A DNA stretch of 64,000 nucleotides from Chromatiales bacterium (GCA_024234935.1 JACKNI010000003.1:186001-250000); one strand, 5' to 3'. Positions 49,941 through 57,396 are shown, counted from the stretch's first letter. A program made the numbers and translations. Notes: generated from the sequence alone by a model not told the origin.

Positions 49941-51212
49941 ATGAGCAACAAGACCGATCCGAATCTCGTCACGCGTGCCATCGAGCAGATCGACCGCGAC
50001 CGGCTGGTCGACCTGGTCGTGCAACTGGTCAACGTGCCGAGTCCGACCGGCAGCGAAGGTGACATGGGTCGTGCGCTGCACGAAGTCCTGCGCGCTGCCA
50101 ACTTCCGCTCCACCCTGCAGCCCATCGGTGATCAGCGCTACAACGCCGTCGGCATCCTCGAAGGTGCCGGCAAGGGCAAGAGCCTGATGTTCAACGGCCA
50201 CCTCGATACCTCCTTCGGTCCCGAGCAGGCGAGCCGGGGCATCGGCTACCGCTGCGAAGGCACGGTGGTGGACGACGAATGGATCTACGGCATGGGCTCT
50301 TTCAACATGAAGAGCGCACTGGCCACCTATGTGACGGCATGCGAAGCGATCCAGGCGGCCGGCATCAGGCTGGCCGGCGACGTGGTCATCGCCGGGGTCT
50401 GCGGCGAGATCGAAAAGGCACCGGTCAACGATTTCGACGGCCCGGGCTTCCAGGGCTACGGCGTGGGCACCAAGTATGCGATCACGCACGGCGCGGTTGC
50501 CGACTACTGCATCCTCGGCGAACCGACCAACATGATGCTGATTCCGCGCCACTGCGGAACCACCTGGCTGAAGATCAAGGTACCGGGCGTCCTGATCCAC
50601 ACGGCCTGGTCGAAGCCCGAGCAGAATGCGATCAGCAACGCCACGCTGGTGCTCGATGCCCTGCACAAGTGGATGCCGGAGTACATCGAACGCAATGCCC
50701 TGGGTGATTTCCGGCCGAAGGTGAACATCGCTGCCATCGAGGGCGGCTGGCCGTGGCGCGGCGCGCGGACGCCGGACGACTGCTGCATCTATCTGGATGT
50801 GCGCACCCTGCCGGATGTGCTGCCCGTGCAGGCCTATCACGAAGTCCGCCAGCTGGTTCGCGACGTGGTCAACAGGAACCCGGCGCTGGAAGGCACCACC
50901 GTGGACATCTATGTCTCGGCACCCGGCACCTCGATTCCCGACGACCATGCATTGATCAAGACCATCGTCAGCGCTCACACTGAGCAGCTCGGCAAGGCGC
51001 CCGAGTTCGGCACTGAAACCTGGTACAGCGATGCTGCCCACATGAACCGCTACGGCATTCCCACGGTGAACTACGGCTCGGCCGGCAGGCTGCGCAGCGG
51101 CGGCGGCGGTTTCTCCACGCACCAGGGCGAGCACGTGCACATCGGCGACATGGTGGACATGACGCGGATCTACGTGCGCTGCATCCTCGAAATCTGCGGA
51201 GTCGCGGCCTGA
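49941..51212 (+). CDS. M20-family metallopeptidase-like hydrolase (ArgE/DapE group) with altered ligands
   Basis: A 423-residue protein with the M20 catalytic and dimerisation domains. His87 and Asp89 (NGHLDTSF), Glu194 (LGEPT) and His394 (STHQGEH) match expected zinc-site residues. The bridging Asp of the usual GxxDMKG block appears as Asn122 (GSFNMKSA), and the EE pair of TADEE reads Glu156-Ile157 (CGEIEK). So the second zinc site may be lost or changed. Members remove acyl or carbamoyl groups from amino-acid-like substrates; an N-carbamoyl or N-acyl intermediate would fit here. Spacing to its neighbours is 34 and 13 bases. Confidence 0.78.
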   Translation: MSNKTDPNLVTRAIEQIDRDRLVDLVVQLVNVPSPTGSEGDMGRALHEVLRAANFRSTLQPIGDQRYNAVGILEGAGKGKSLMFNGHLDTSFGPEQASRGIGYRCEGTVVDDEWIYGMGSFNMKSALATYVTACEAIQAAGIRLAGDVVIAGVCGEIEKAPVNDFDGPGFQGYGVGTKYAITHGAVADYCILGEPTNMMLIPRHCGTTWLKIKVPGVLIHTAWSKPEQNAISNATLVLDALHKWMPEYIERNALGDFRPKVNIAAIEGGWPWRGARTPDDCCIYLDVRTLPDVLPVQAYHEVRQLVRDVVNRNPALEGTTVDIYVSAPGTSIPDDHALIKTIVSAHTEQLGKAPEFGTETWYSDAAHMNRYGIPTVNYGSAGRLRSGGGGFSTHQGEHVHIGDMVDMTRIYVRCILEICGVAA

Positions 51213-51225
51213 GCCGGCCGGGAGC

Positions 51226-52035
51226 ATGAGCACACCGGCACTGCACGAACTGCTGGCCAGGGCGCGCGTCTATGACCTCGGCCAGGCCTACTGGCCCGGC
51301 ATGCCGGTGCATCCCTTCGACCCGCCCTTCCAGTTCTACCTGTACCGCTACCACGAGTACGTGGAGAAGGATCTCGGCAAGATCGAGCCGGGCTTTGGCG
51401 ATGCGATCAGCCTGCTCATCACCTCCATGCATTCCGGCACGCATTTCGACGTGCCGGTACACATGTCGCAGGACTACAAGGTACAGGGCATCGATATCCG
51501 CCCCTACCAGCGCGACATCGGTTTCGTGGACCTGCCCGCACCACTGCACAGCATGGAGAAGGTGCCACCGCTGGTGCTGCCCGCCACGCTGTTCGACATT
51601 CCGGCCGCGCTCGGCATGGAGGTACTTCCCGAGCGCTATTCGATCACCGTCGCCGATCTCGAGGCCGCGGCCGAACGGCAGAAGATCAACATCGAGGACG
51701 GCTCCTGCGTGCTGGTGCGCACCGGTTACGCGCGCTACTTCGAAACCGACCGCGACGCCTACCTCTACAAGTGGGCCGGCCTGTCGCCGGAAGCGGTGGG
51801 CTGGATCGCCGCGCGCAAGCCGCGCCTGGTGGGCACCGACAACCTGTCCATCGGCGTACCCAACCTCTTCGATGCCCATCGTCAGCTGATGATCGAAAAC
51901 GGCATCTACGTGATGAAAAGCCTGACCCTCGAGGCCCTTGCGGCCGACCACCAGTCCGTATCGACGGTCGTGGTGCTGCCGCTCAAGATCAAGGGCGGCG
52001 AGGCTTCGCTGGTGCGCCCGATCGCGCTGGCCTGA
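51226..52035 (+). CDS. Cyclase-family metal-dependent hydrolase (kynurenine formamidase fold)
   Basis: A 269-residue protein with the signature H-x-G-T-H-x-D-x-P-x-H at residues 69-79 (HSGTHFDVPVH), the metal site of the cyclase family. The other conserved block is VRTGYARYFET. Family members include bacterial N-formylkynurenine formamidase, isatin hydrolase and polyketide cyclases; many open cyclic amides or cleave formamides. It follows the M20 gene by 13 bases, inside the same operon. A ring-opening or deformylation step is a sensible guess. Confidence 0.85.
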   Translation: MSTPALHELLARARVYDLGQAYWPGMPVHPFDPPFQFYLYRYHEYVEKDLGKIEPGFGDAISLLITSMHSGTHFDVPVHMSQDYKVQGIDIRPYQRDIGFVDLPAPLHSMEKVPPLVLPATLFDIPAALGMEVLPERYSITVADLEAAAERQKINIEDGSCVLVRTGYARYFETDRDAYLYKWAGLSPEAVGWIAARKPRLVGTDNLSIGVPNLFDAHRQLMIENGIYVMKSLTLEALAADHQSVSTVVVLPLKIKGGEASLVRPIALA

Positions 52036-52055
52036 AACTCAGCCAAAGGACCGAC

Positions 52056-53240
52056 ATGCAAGACAAGATCTGGATCAGCGACCTCAACCAGCGCAAGGAA
52101 GTGCAGGCCGGCTTCAACCGCAGCCGCCCCGTGCGTTTTTACGACACCACCCTGCGCGACGGCGAACAGGCCGTCGGCGTGGTCTTCGACCCGGACGAGA
52201 AATTCGCCATCGCCTGCGGCCTCGACAAGCTCGGCGTGGCCCGGATCGAAGCCGGCTTTCCGCGCGTATCGGAAGCCGACACGCAGGCGGTGCGGCGCAT
52301 CCTCAAGGCCGGTCTCAAGTCCGAGATCTGGGGTTTCTCCCGTGCCGTGCGCGGCGACCTCGACGCACTGATCGACCTCGGCATCAGCCAGGCGCTGATC
52401 GAGATCTCCACCAGCGAGATCAAGATGAAGGCCTACGGTTTCGACCAGGCCAGGGTGATCAGGAACGTCAGCGAATCGGTGCAGCACGCGGTGAAGAACG
52501 GCATGAAGGTACTGTTCTTCCCCGTCGACAGCACGCGCAGCGAGCTCGGCTTCCTGCGCAAGGTCTACCAGACCGCACTCGATGCCGGCGCCACCGAACT
52601 CGCCGTGGTCGACACCATCGGCGCCTGCGCCCCCGAAGCCGTGGAAAGCATGATCCGCGAGGTCCGCGGCTGGATCGGCCCCGATGTGCCGCTGCACTTC
52701 CACGGCCACAACGACTTCGGGCTGGGTACCGCTTCCGCCATCGCCGCCGTGCGCGGCGGCGCCGACTGGATCCAGGGCACCATCAACGGCATCGGCGAAC
52801 GCGCCGGCAATTCCGATCTCTGCGAGGTCGCGCTGGCGCTGAGCTGCCTCTACAACGTGCCCATTGAACTCGACCTCACCCAGGCACGACAGGTCTCGGC
52901 ACTGGTACAGAAAGCCGGCAACTACCGCGTGGACGGCTGGCGCCCGGTAGTCGGCGACAACCTCTTCATCCGCGAGAGCGGCGCAGTGGCCACCCAGTTC
53001 CACATACCTGCCGCCATCGAACCCTATTCCGCCGACCTCGTCGCCGCCGAACGCAAGATCGTGCTCGGCAAGAAGAGCGGCCTGGTCAGCGTGCAGCTCA
53101 AGGCCGAGGAGCTTGGCATCAAGCTGCCCGAATCCGCACACGCGGAGGTTCTGGCCCGCGTCAAGGAACTCGGCACCAGCCAGGGACGGCTGATCACGGA
53201 TGAGGAGTTCCGGCAGATTACGAGGGCTGTTGTGGCCTGA
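52056..53240 (+). CDS. Homocitrate/isopropylmalate synthase-family enzyme (DRE-TIM metallolyase)
   Basis: A 394-residue DRE-TIM metallolyase; the ATG at 52056 gives MQDKIWISDLNQRKEV, and the longer frame overlaps the cyclase gene. The DRE-TIM motif is FYDTTLRDGEQAVGV, followed by HFHGHNDFGLGTA (metal histidines) and GTINGIGERAGNSDLCEVAL. It lacks the C-terminal regulatory domain of true 2-isopropylmalate synthase and is homocitrate-synthase-sized. It catalyses acetyl-CoA condensation with a 2-keto acid or the reverse aldol-type cleavage. It is the last gene of the operon, and no other leucine or lysine gene is near. Confidence 0.82.
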   Translation: MQDKIWISDLNQRKEVQAGFNRSRPVRFYDTTLRDGEQAVGVVFDPDEKFAIACGLDKLGVARIEAGFPRVSEADTQAVRRILKAGLKSEIWGFSRAVRGDLDALIDLGISQALIEISTSEIKMKAYGFDQARVIRNVSESVQHAVKNGMKVLFFPVDSTRSELGFLRKVYQTALDAGATELAVVDTIGACAPEAVESMIREVRGWIGPDVPLHFHGHNDFGLGTASAIAAVRGGADWIQGTINGIGERAGNSDLCEVALALSCLYNVPIELDLTQARQVSALVQKAGNYRVDGWRPVVGDNLFIRESGAVATQFHIPAAIEPYSADLVAAERKIVLGKKSGLVSVQLKAEELGIKLPESAHAEVLARVKELGTSQGRLITDEEFRQITRAVVA

Positions 53241-53368
53241 ACCGTGCTGCCAATGCGCGTGCAGCGCGCTCGCCTACCGGACCCCGGCGGCGGTTCGCCA
53301 AGACGGGACTGTGCTTACTGCAAACCTCGCGGCTTGAATGGCTATAGAAACGGGTCCCAGGTCAATTT

Positions 53369-53397
53369 GGCAGTTTGTGGAAATCTCGCCAACTGCC
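53369..53397. repeat. Short inverted repeat downstream of the catabolic operon
   Basis: Arms GGCAGTT and AACTGCC (7 bp, perfect) enclose a 15-base loop. No T-run follows, so it is not a textbook terminator. It lies in the 230-base gap between the homocitrate-synthase-like gene and the orphan antitoxin. Confidence 0.4.
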
Positions 53398-53412
53398 CTT
53401 GCTACGACTCCT

Positions 53413-53439
53413 GCTACAGACACCCTGTAGCACCTTTTC
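53413..53439 (+). terminator. Possible intrinsic terminator of the eight-gene operon
   Basis: GCTACAG, a 5-base loop, then CTGTAGC forms a perfect 7-bp stem followed after two bases by CTTTT. It stands about 170 bases after the last stop codon of the operon. The T-run is short, so termination efficiency is uncertain. Confidence 0.45.
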
Positions 53440-53443
53440 CCGT

Positions 53444-53467
53444 GGAAAATAAATCTGGCACCTTTTT
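53444..53467 (+). repeat. 24-bp direct repeat, copy 1
   Basis: The copy starts GGAAAATAAATC and ends GGCACCTTTTT. It matches the copy at 53957-53980 with a single T/C difference. The two copies lie in direct orientation, 513 bases start to start, and bracket the orphan antitoxin and the toxin remnant. Confidence 0.85.
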
Positions 53468-53470
53468 CCG

Positions 53471-53749
53471 TTAGGCGACCGCGAGCAAGGCCTTCGGATC
53501 GCGTGCGGCCACCGCCAGAAGCGTACGCGCAGCGCCGGAAGGGGTACGTCGCCCTTGCTCCCACTCCTGCAAGGTGCGAACGGAAACGCCCAACAACTCC
53601 GCAAACCGGGCTTGAGACAAACCGGTCCGGTCGCGAATTGTGGAAACCGATGGCAGCGTCGTCACACGACCATGCTGTCCGCGTTTGATTTCCTGAAGAC
53701 CCTCGAGGATCTCCACGCCAATACTCCGCCTTGCGCTAGTCTTTTTCAT
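53471..53749 (-). CDS. Orphan HigA/NadS-type antitoxin, helix-turn-helix protein
   Basis: A 92-residue DNA-binding protein of the antitoxin group paired with RelE/HigB-type toxins. The N-terminal EILEGLQEIKRGQHGRV region is the usual toxin-contact and linker part, and the C-terminal HTH is GLSQARFAELLGVSVRTLQEWEQGRR. It normally represses its own operon. The start at 53749 lies inside the end of the truncated toxin frame, as in intact modules where toxin and antitoxin overlap. Because the toxin is truncated, it is an orphan. It ends 4 bases after direct-repeat copy 1. Confidence 0.87.
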   Translation of the reverse strand: MKKTSARRSIGVEILEGLQEIKRGQHGRVTTLPSVSTIRDRTGLSQARFAELLGVSVRTLQEWEQGRRTPSGAARTLLAVAARDPKALLAVA

Positions 53750-53819
53750 CTATATTTCCCAAGTACTCGTCGGCCAGGCGCGAAAACAGGCGCGTCTCGA
53801 CAAAGGTCAGCATGGCCAT
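53736..53819 (-). pseudogene. Internally deleted RelE/HigB-type toxin remnant
   Basis: The frame upstream of the antitoxin encodes only 27 residues: it begins MAMLTFVETRLFSRLADEYL, a typical N-terminus of RelE/HigB-like toxins, and then passes directly to GNIDEKD and a TAG stop that overlaps the antitoxin start. Intact members are about 105-120 residues, so roughly 80-90 residues of the middle are missing while both ends remain. This looks like an internal deletion, not a frameshift. No toxic activity is expected. The family match of so short a stretch is by recall of the N-terminal pattern. Confidence 0.7.
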
Positions 53820-53956
53820 GCTATACGTCTTTGCCGGACTACGTCAATGCCGGGAACCCTGGGGTTGACGCTCATGGCTGAGGACTATGGGGGCGCAAAC
53901 GGAAGCCACGCCACACTCAAATCTGCTGACAACCACCGGGTTCTGGAGCGCGGGGC

Positions 53957-53980
53957 GGAAAATAAATCCGGCACCTTTTT
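53957..53980 (+). repeat. 24-bp direct repeat, copy 2
   Basis: Same element as at 53444-53467, reading GGAAAATAAATC then CGGCACCTTTTT, one mismatch. Its last T is also the first T of the CRP-type site, so the repeat is fused to the crp promoter region. Confidence 0.85.
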
Positions 53981-53995
53981 GTGACTCCGCTCACA
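53980..53995. promoter_or_regulatory. Perfect CRP-type binding site upstream of the crp-like gene
   Basis: TGTGACTCCGCTCACA matches the consensus TGTGA-N6-TCACA exactly. It lies 163 bases upstream of the ATG of the crp-like gene. The protein's recognition helix keeps the CRP residues that read this sequence, so autoregulation is likely. The transcription start is not identified, so activation and repression cannot be told apart. Confidence 0.75.
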
Positions 53996-54158
53996 GTTCC
54001 GGCAGGCCGCAGTTCACGTTGCTGCGCCGATGACGTACCGTAAGCCCCGCATTCAACATATTCTTCGTTCTGTTTCGGGTTTTCGGGCGTGGTGGCTCGA
54101 AGGGGTTTTGACCCGGGCAGACTTGGGCTTGTACGGGTTTAATTGGGGAGATACTGCA

Positions 54159-54827
54159 ATGACGACTACCGGCAAATCGATGAGCGAAGTTCCGGCGATC
54201 AACCGTTTCCTGACCTACTGCCGCGTACGCACCGTGCCAGGCAAGACCGTCATGATCCATGCGGGCGATGTGCCTGACAGCCTTTACTACATCATGGACG
54301 GCTCGGTCGAAGTGATGATCGAGGACGAGGACGGCAACGAGATGGTGCTGGCCTACCTGAACAAGGGACAGTTCTTCGGCGAGATGGGCCTGTTTCACGA
54401 TCAGCCCGCCCGCAGCGCCTGGGTGCGAACGCGCACCACGGCAGAAATCGCCGAAATGACCTACGCCCGCTTCCGGCAGATCGCCAGCGAGAGCCCGGGA
54501 CTGGTCTTTGAACTGGCCACCCAGCTCGCCACCCGCCTCGACCGCACCAACCGCAAACTCGGCGACCTCGCCTTCGTCGATGTCACCGGCCGTGTGGCGC
54601 ACGCCATCATGGACCTGTGCAACGAACCCGACGCGATGACCCATCCGGACGGCATGCAGATCAAGGTCAGCCGCCAGGAACTGTCACGGCTCGTCGGTTG
54701 CTCACGCGAGATGGCCGGCCGCGTACTGAAGGTACTCGAGGAACAGGGCCTGATTTCCGCCAGCGGGAAGACGATCGTCGTTTTCAACGCGCGCCCGAAG
54801 CCCAGGCTGAAAGCCGTCGGCCTCTGA
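54159..54827 (+). CDS. crp: CRP/Vfr-type cAMP-responsive transcription regulator
   Basis: A 222-residue Crp/Fnr regulator; the ATG at 54159 has GGGGAG 9 bases upstream. The cAMP pocket is kept in FFGEMGLFHDQPARSAWVRT, with Arg85 and Ser86 equivalent to E. coli Arg82 and Ser83. The hinge LGDLAFVDVTGRVAHAI and recognition helix GCSREMAGRVLKVLEEQGLI keep the R-E-x3-R pattern that contacts TGTGA half-sites. The position of E. coli Thr127-Ser128 reads Thr-Asn, so ligand affinity or choice might differ; Xanthomonas Clp shows that such relatives can bind cyclic di-GMP instead. No FNR cysteines are present. Confidence 0.9.
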   Translation: MTTTGKSMSEVPAINRFLTYCRVRTVPGKTVMIHAGDVPDSLYYIMDGSVEVMIEDEDGNEMVLAYLNKGQFFGEMGLFHDQPARSAWVRTRTTAEIAEMTYARFRQIASESPGLVFELATQLATRLDRTNRKLGDLAFVDVTGRVAHAIMDLCNEPDAMTHPDGMQIKVSRQELSRLVGCSREMAGRVLKVLEEQGLISASGKTIVVFNARPKPRLKAVGL

Positions 54828-54841
54828 ACTGCTCGCGCGTC

Positions 54842-54899
54842 GTAGGAGCGCCTTCAGGCGCGATCTCGGGCCAATAACCGCGCCTGAAGGCGCTCCTAC
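54842..54899. repeat. REP-type palindrome, second copy
   Basis: An inverted repeat of 58 bp with arms beginning GTAGGAGCGCCTTCAGG around a short loop. It differs from the copy at 31643-31702 mainly by swapped stem bases (GCGCC for GCGGC) that are compensated in the other arm, so the hairpin is preserved. It lies between the convergent crp-like and rpe genes and supplies the TAG stop of rpe (complement of 54896-54898). Confidence 0.88.
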
Positions 54900-55576
54900 G
54901 ACGACACAGTGGCGAGCTCGTTGCGCATGCGCTTGATGGTGGCGGCGTAATCAGCGCTGCCGAAGATCGCCGAACCTGCCACGAACACGTCCGCGCCGGC
55001 CTCCGCAACCCTGCGGATATTGTCGGCCTTGATCCCGCCATCCACTTCCAGCATCACCGGACGGCCCAGCGCCGCAATCCGCTCGCGCACTGCGCGCAGC
55101 TTCGGCAGGGTGCCCGGAATGAATGCCTGGCCACCGAAGCCCGGATTCACCGACATGACCAGCACGAGGTCGAGATGCGGCAGCGTGTAGTCCAGACAAT
55201 CGAGCGGCGTGGCGGGATTCAGCGCCAGGCCCGGACGGCAGCCGAGTTCGCGGATCAGGCTGATCGTCCGGTCCACATGCCGGGTTGCCTCGGGATGAAA
55301 GCTGATCCAGCTCGCGCCGGCAGCTGCAAAGGCGCGCGCCAGTTCATCCACCGGCTGCACCATCAGATGCACATCGATCGGTGCCTTGATGCCGCGCTTG
55401 CGCAGCGCCGCGCAGACCAGCGGACCGATGGTCAGGTTCGGCACATAGTGATTGTCCATCACATCGAAGTGAATCACGTCGGCGCCGGCGGCAAGTACGG
55501 CCTCGACTTCCTCGCCGAGCCGGGCGAAGTCCGCCGAGAGGATGGACGGAGCGATCAGGCGGGCGGGTGATTTCAC
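54896..55576 (-). CDS. rpe: Ribulose-phosphate 3-epimerase
   Basis: A 226-residue TIM-barrel enzyme interconverting ribulose-5-phosphate and xylulose-5-phosphate in the pentose phosphate pathway. Family blocks are IAPSILSADFARLGEEV, the metal/catalytic VIHFDVMDNHYVPNLTIG, VDVHLMV-type text (PIDVHLMVQP), VMSVNPGFGGQAF and the C-terminal EVDGGIKADNIRRVAEAGADVFVAG, given here in pieces. Full length and intact. Its stop codon is donated by the REP element. Confidence 0.96.
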   Translation of the reverse strand: MKSPARLIAPSILSADFARLGEEVEAVLAAGADVIHFDVMDNHYVPNLTIGPLVCAALRKRGIKAPIDVHLMVQPVDELARAFAAAGASWISFHPEATRHVDRTISLIRELGCRPGLALNPATPLDCLDYTLPHLDLVLVMSVNPGFGGQAFIPGTLPKLRAVRERIAALGRPVMLEVDGGIKADNIRRVAEAGADVFVAGSAIFGSADYAATIKRMRNELATVSS

Positions 55577-55624
55577 TGAAGCTGCTTTTCGCTGCGGGGA
55601 CAGGGCCGAAAATATAGCACGCGC

Positions 55625-56440
55625 TCAGCGCATGCCCCGGTGTTCGCGGATCAGTTCATAGGCAGCACGGATCTCGTGCGTACGCTCCTTCGCCGTTTCG
55701 AGCATGTCTTCGGGCAAGCCGCGGGCTGCCTGCTTGTCCGGGTGATGCTGGTTCATCAGCCGCCGGTAAGCCTTCTTGACCTCGGCATCGCTGGCATCAG
55801 GCTCGATGTCCAGGGCCCGATAGGCGCCGCCCAGAGTCTGCTGTGGCGTGCTGGTGGTGCGCTGCTGGCGGAAGGCACGACGGGCGCGCAGTGCCGCTTC
55901 CAGGTGCGTGAGCCCGAGTGTGCTGACGCCAAGCGTGCGGGCCATCTGCAGCAGCAGCGCACGCTCCCCGGTACCGATCGCCGCCTTGCCGAGCAGGAAA
56001 TCCATCTGGATCTCGAGAAAGGTCTGCAGCAGCTGCGGCTGGCTTCGACAGGCAAGCCGCAGCCTGGCGATATGCTCCTGCAGCGGAAAATCCGGGCCCT
56101 TGCCCAGCGTGAAGCAATCCATCGCCCGACGCACGGCCGCTGGCGGCAGGCGCATGTTCGCCATGACGGTGCGCGCCGAGTCGAGTTCTTCCTCGGAGAC
56201 CCGGCCGTCAGCCTTGGCCAGCGCACCCAGACCGTAGAACGTGGTCTCGAAGAAAAGCCGCTGCCGGTCGGCCGCCGACCATATGCCGGCATCTGCCGGG
56301 TTGTAGCCGAGCCCGCGCAGCCCCCCTGGTCCGGCACCGCGGTCGAACTGGTGGCCAAGCGCCGCACCGATGATCGCTCCCGGCGGGCCGCCGACGATCA
56401 GACCGAGAATGCCGCCGCCGACTTTGCCTATCCATGCCAT
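55625..56440 (-). CDS. DjlA-like membrane-anchored J-domain co-chaperone
   Basis: A 271-residue protein from ATG 56440 (MAWIGKVGGGILGLIVGGPPGA); a TTG at 56455 would add five residues. A single glycine-rich N-terminal membrane segment is followed by a TerB-like helical domain (about 70-180, with TFYGLGALAKADGRVSEEELDSA in pieces) and a C-terminal J-domain with the essential HPD in MNQHHPDKQAARG. This is the DjlA architecture: it recruits DnaK at the inner membrane. Divergent from purC with only 44 bases between the starts. Confidence 0.88.
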   Translation of the reverse strand: MAWIGKVGGGILGLIVGGPPGAIIGAALGHQFDRGAGPGGLRGLGYNPADAGIWSAADRQRLFFETTFYGLGALAKADGRVSEEELDSARTVMANMRLPPAAVRRAMDCFTLGKGPDFPLQEHIARLRLACRSQPQLLQTFLEIQMDFLLGKAAIGTGERALLLQMARTLGVSTLGLTHLEAALRARRAFRQQRTTSTPQQTLGGAYRALDIEPDASDAEVKKAYRRLMNQHHPDKQAARGLPEDMLETAKERTHEIRAAYELIREHRGMR

Positions 56441-56484
56441 GTACTGAAAAGCCAAGCGGGGGTCCCGCTGCTAGAATGCTGCTG

Positions 56485-57396
56485 ATGAATGCCGAGATCG
56501 CCCCTGACGCACTCTACGAATCCAGATTGACAGCCCTCACCCGGCTCAGTCAAGGCAAGGTGCGCGACATCTATGCCGTGGACGCGGACCATTTGCTGAT
56601 CGTCACCACCGACCGGCTGTCCGCTTTCGATGTGGTGCTGCCCGACCCGATTCCGGGCAAGGGCGAAGTACTGACTCAGCTGTCGAACTTCTGGTTTGGA
56701 CGCACCTCAGGCATCGTCCGCAACCACCTGGCCAGTCTGAAACTCGAAGACGTCATCACCGATCCGGTTGAGCGCGCGACCGTCGCTTCGCGCTCCATGC
56801 TGGTCCGTCGGCTCAAGCCACTGCCCATCGAGGCCGTGGTACGCGGTTACCTGATCGGCTCGGGCTACAAGGACTATCAGGCCACCGGCGGCATCTGTGG
56901 CATCGAACTGCCCGCCGGCCTGCCGCTCGCCGCGCAGCTGCCCGAACCCCTGTTCACGCCAGCCACCAAGGCGGCCATCGGCGACCATGACGAGAACATC
57001 AGCTTTGCCGAATGCGCAAAGCTGATCGGCGCCGATCTCGCCCAGTGCGTGCGCTCGCTGGCCATCCGCATCTATACCGAGGGTGCGGCCTATGCGCGCA
57101 AGCACGGCATCATCATCGCCGACACCAAGTTCGAGTTCGGCCTCGACGAGCAGGGCGAGCTGTACCTGATCGACGAGGTCATGACGCCGGATTCGTCGCG
57201 CTTCTGGCCGGCTGCCGAATATCGCACCGGGATCAGTCCGCCGAGTTTCGACAAGCAGTTCGTGCGCGACTACCTGGAGACGCTGGACTGGAACAAGAAA
57301 GCGCCGGGGCCGCGTCTACCGCAAGCCATCATCGATGGCACCAGCGCGAAATATCGCCAGGCCCTGGCATTGCTGACGGGCAGCGCACCCGGCTGA
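56485..57396 (+). CDS. purC: Phosphoribosylaminoimidazole-succinocarboxamide synthase
   Basis: A 303-residue SAICAR synthetase of purine synthesis, the longer form common in proteobacteria. It begins LSQGKVRDIYAVDADHLLIVTTDRLSAFDVV in pieces, with the ATP-binding KVRDIY and DRLSAFD, the RGYLIGSGYKDYQATG block, and LIDEVMTPDSSRFW for metal binding. The start at 56485 (MNAEIAPDALYESRL) is preferred; 56476 is an in-frame alternative. A TAGAAT sequence just upstream could be a -10 element, which would leave a very short leader. Confidence 0.95.
   Translation: MNAEIAPDALYESRLTALTRLSQGKVRDIYAVDADHLLIVTTDRLSAFDVVLPDPIPGKGEVLTQLSNFWFGRTSGIVRNHLASLKLEDVITDPVERATVASRSMLVRRLKPLPIEAVVRGYLIGSGYKDYQATGGICGIELPAGLPLAAQLPEPLFTPATKAAIGDHDENISFAECAKLIGADLAQCVRSLAIRIYTEGAAYARKHGIIIADTKFEFGLDEQGELYLIDEVMTPDSSRFWPAAEYRTGISPPSFDKQFVRDYLETLDWNKKAPGPRLPQAIIDGTSAKYRQALALLTGSAPG

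Larger units (their letters stand above)
53820..54158. other. Intergenic region between the toxin remnant and the crp-like gene
   Basis: About 340 bases with no supported gene. It contains direct-repeat copy 2 (53957-53980), an exact CRP-type site (53980-53995) and, near its end, TTGGGGAG as the ribosome site of the crp-like gene. The open frame upstream of the chosen crp start is not conserved-looking and is rejected. Confidence 0.6.

Noticed and set aside
52056..53240. leuA, 2-isopropylmalate synthase for leucine synthesis
   Set aside because: The C-terminal regulatory domain is absent and no leucine genes adjoin; it lies in a catabolic operon.
53471..53819. Intact toxin-antitoxin module
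   Set aside because: The toxin frame has only 27 residues and lacks the middle of the family.
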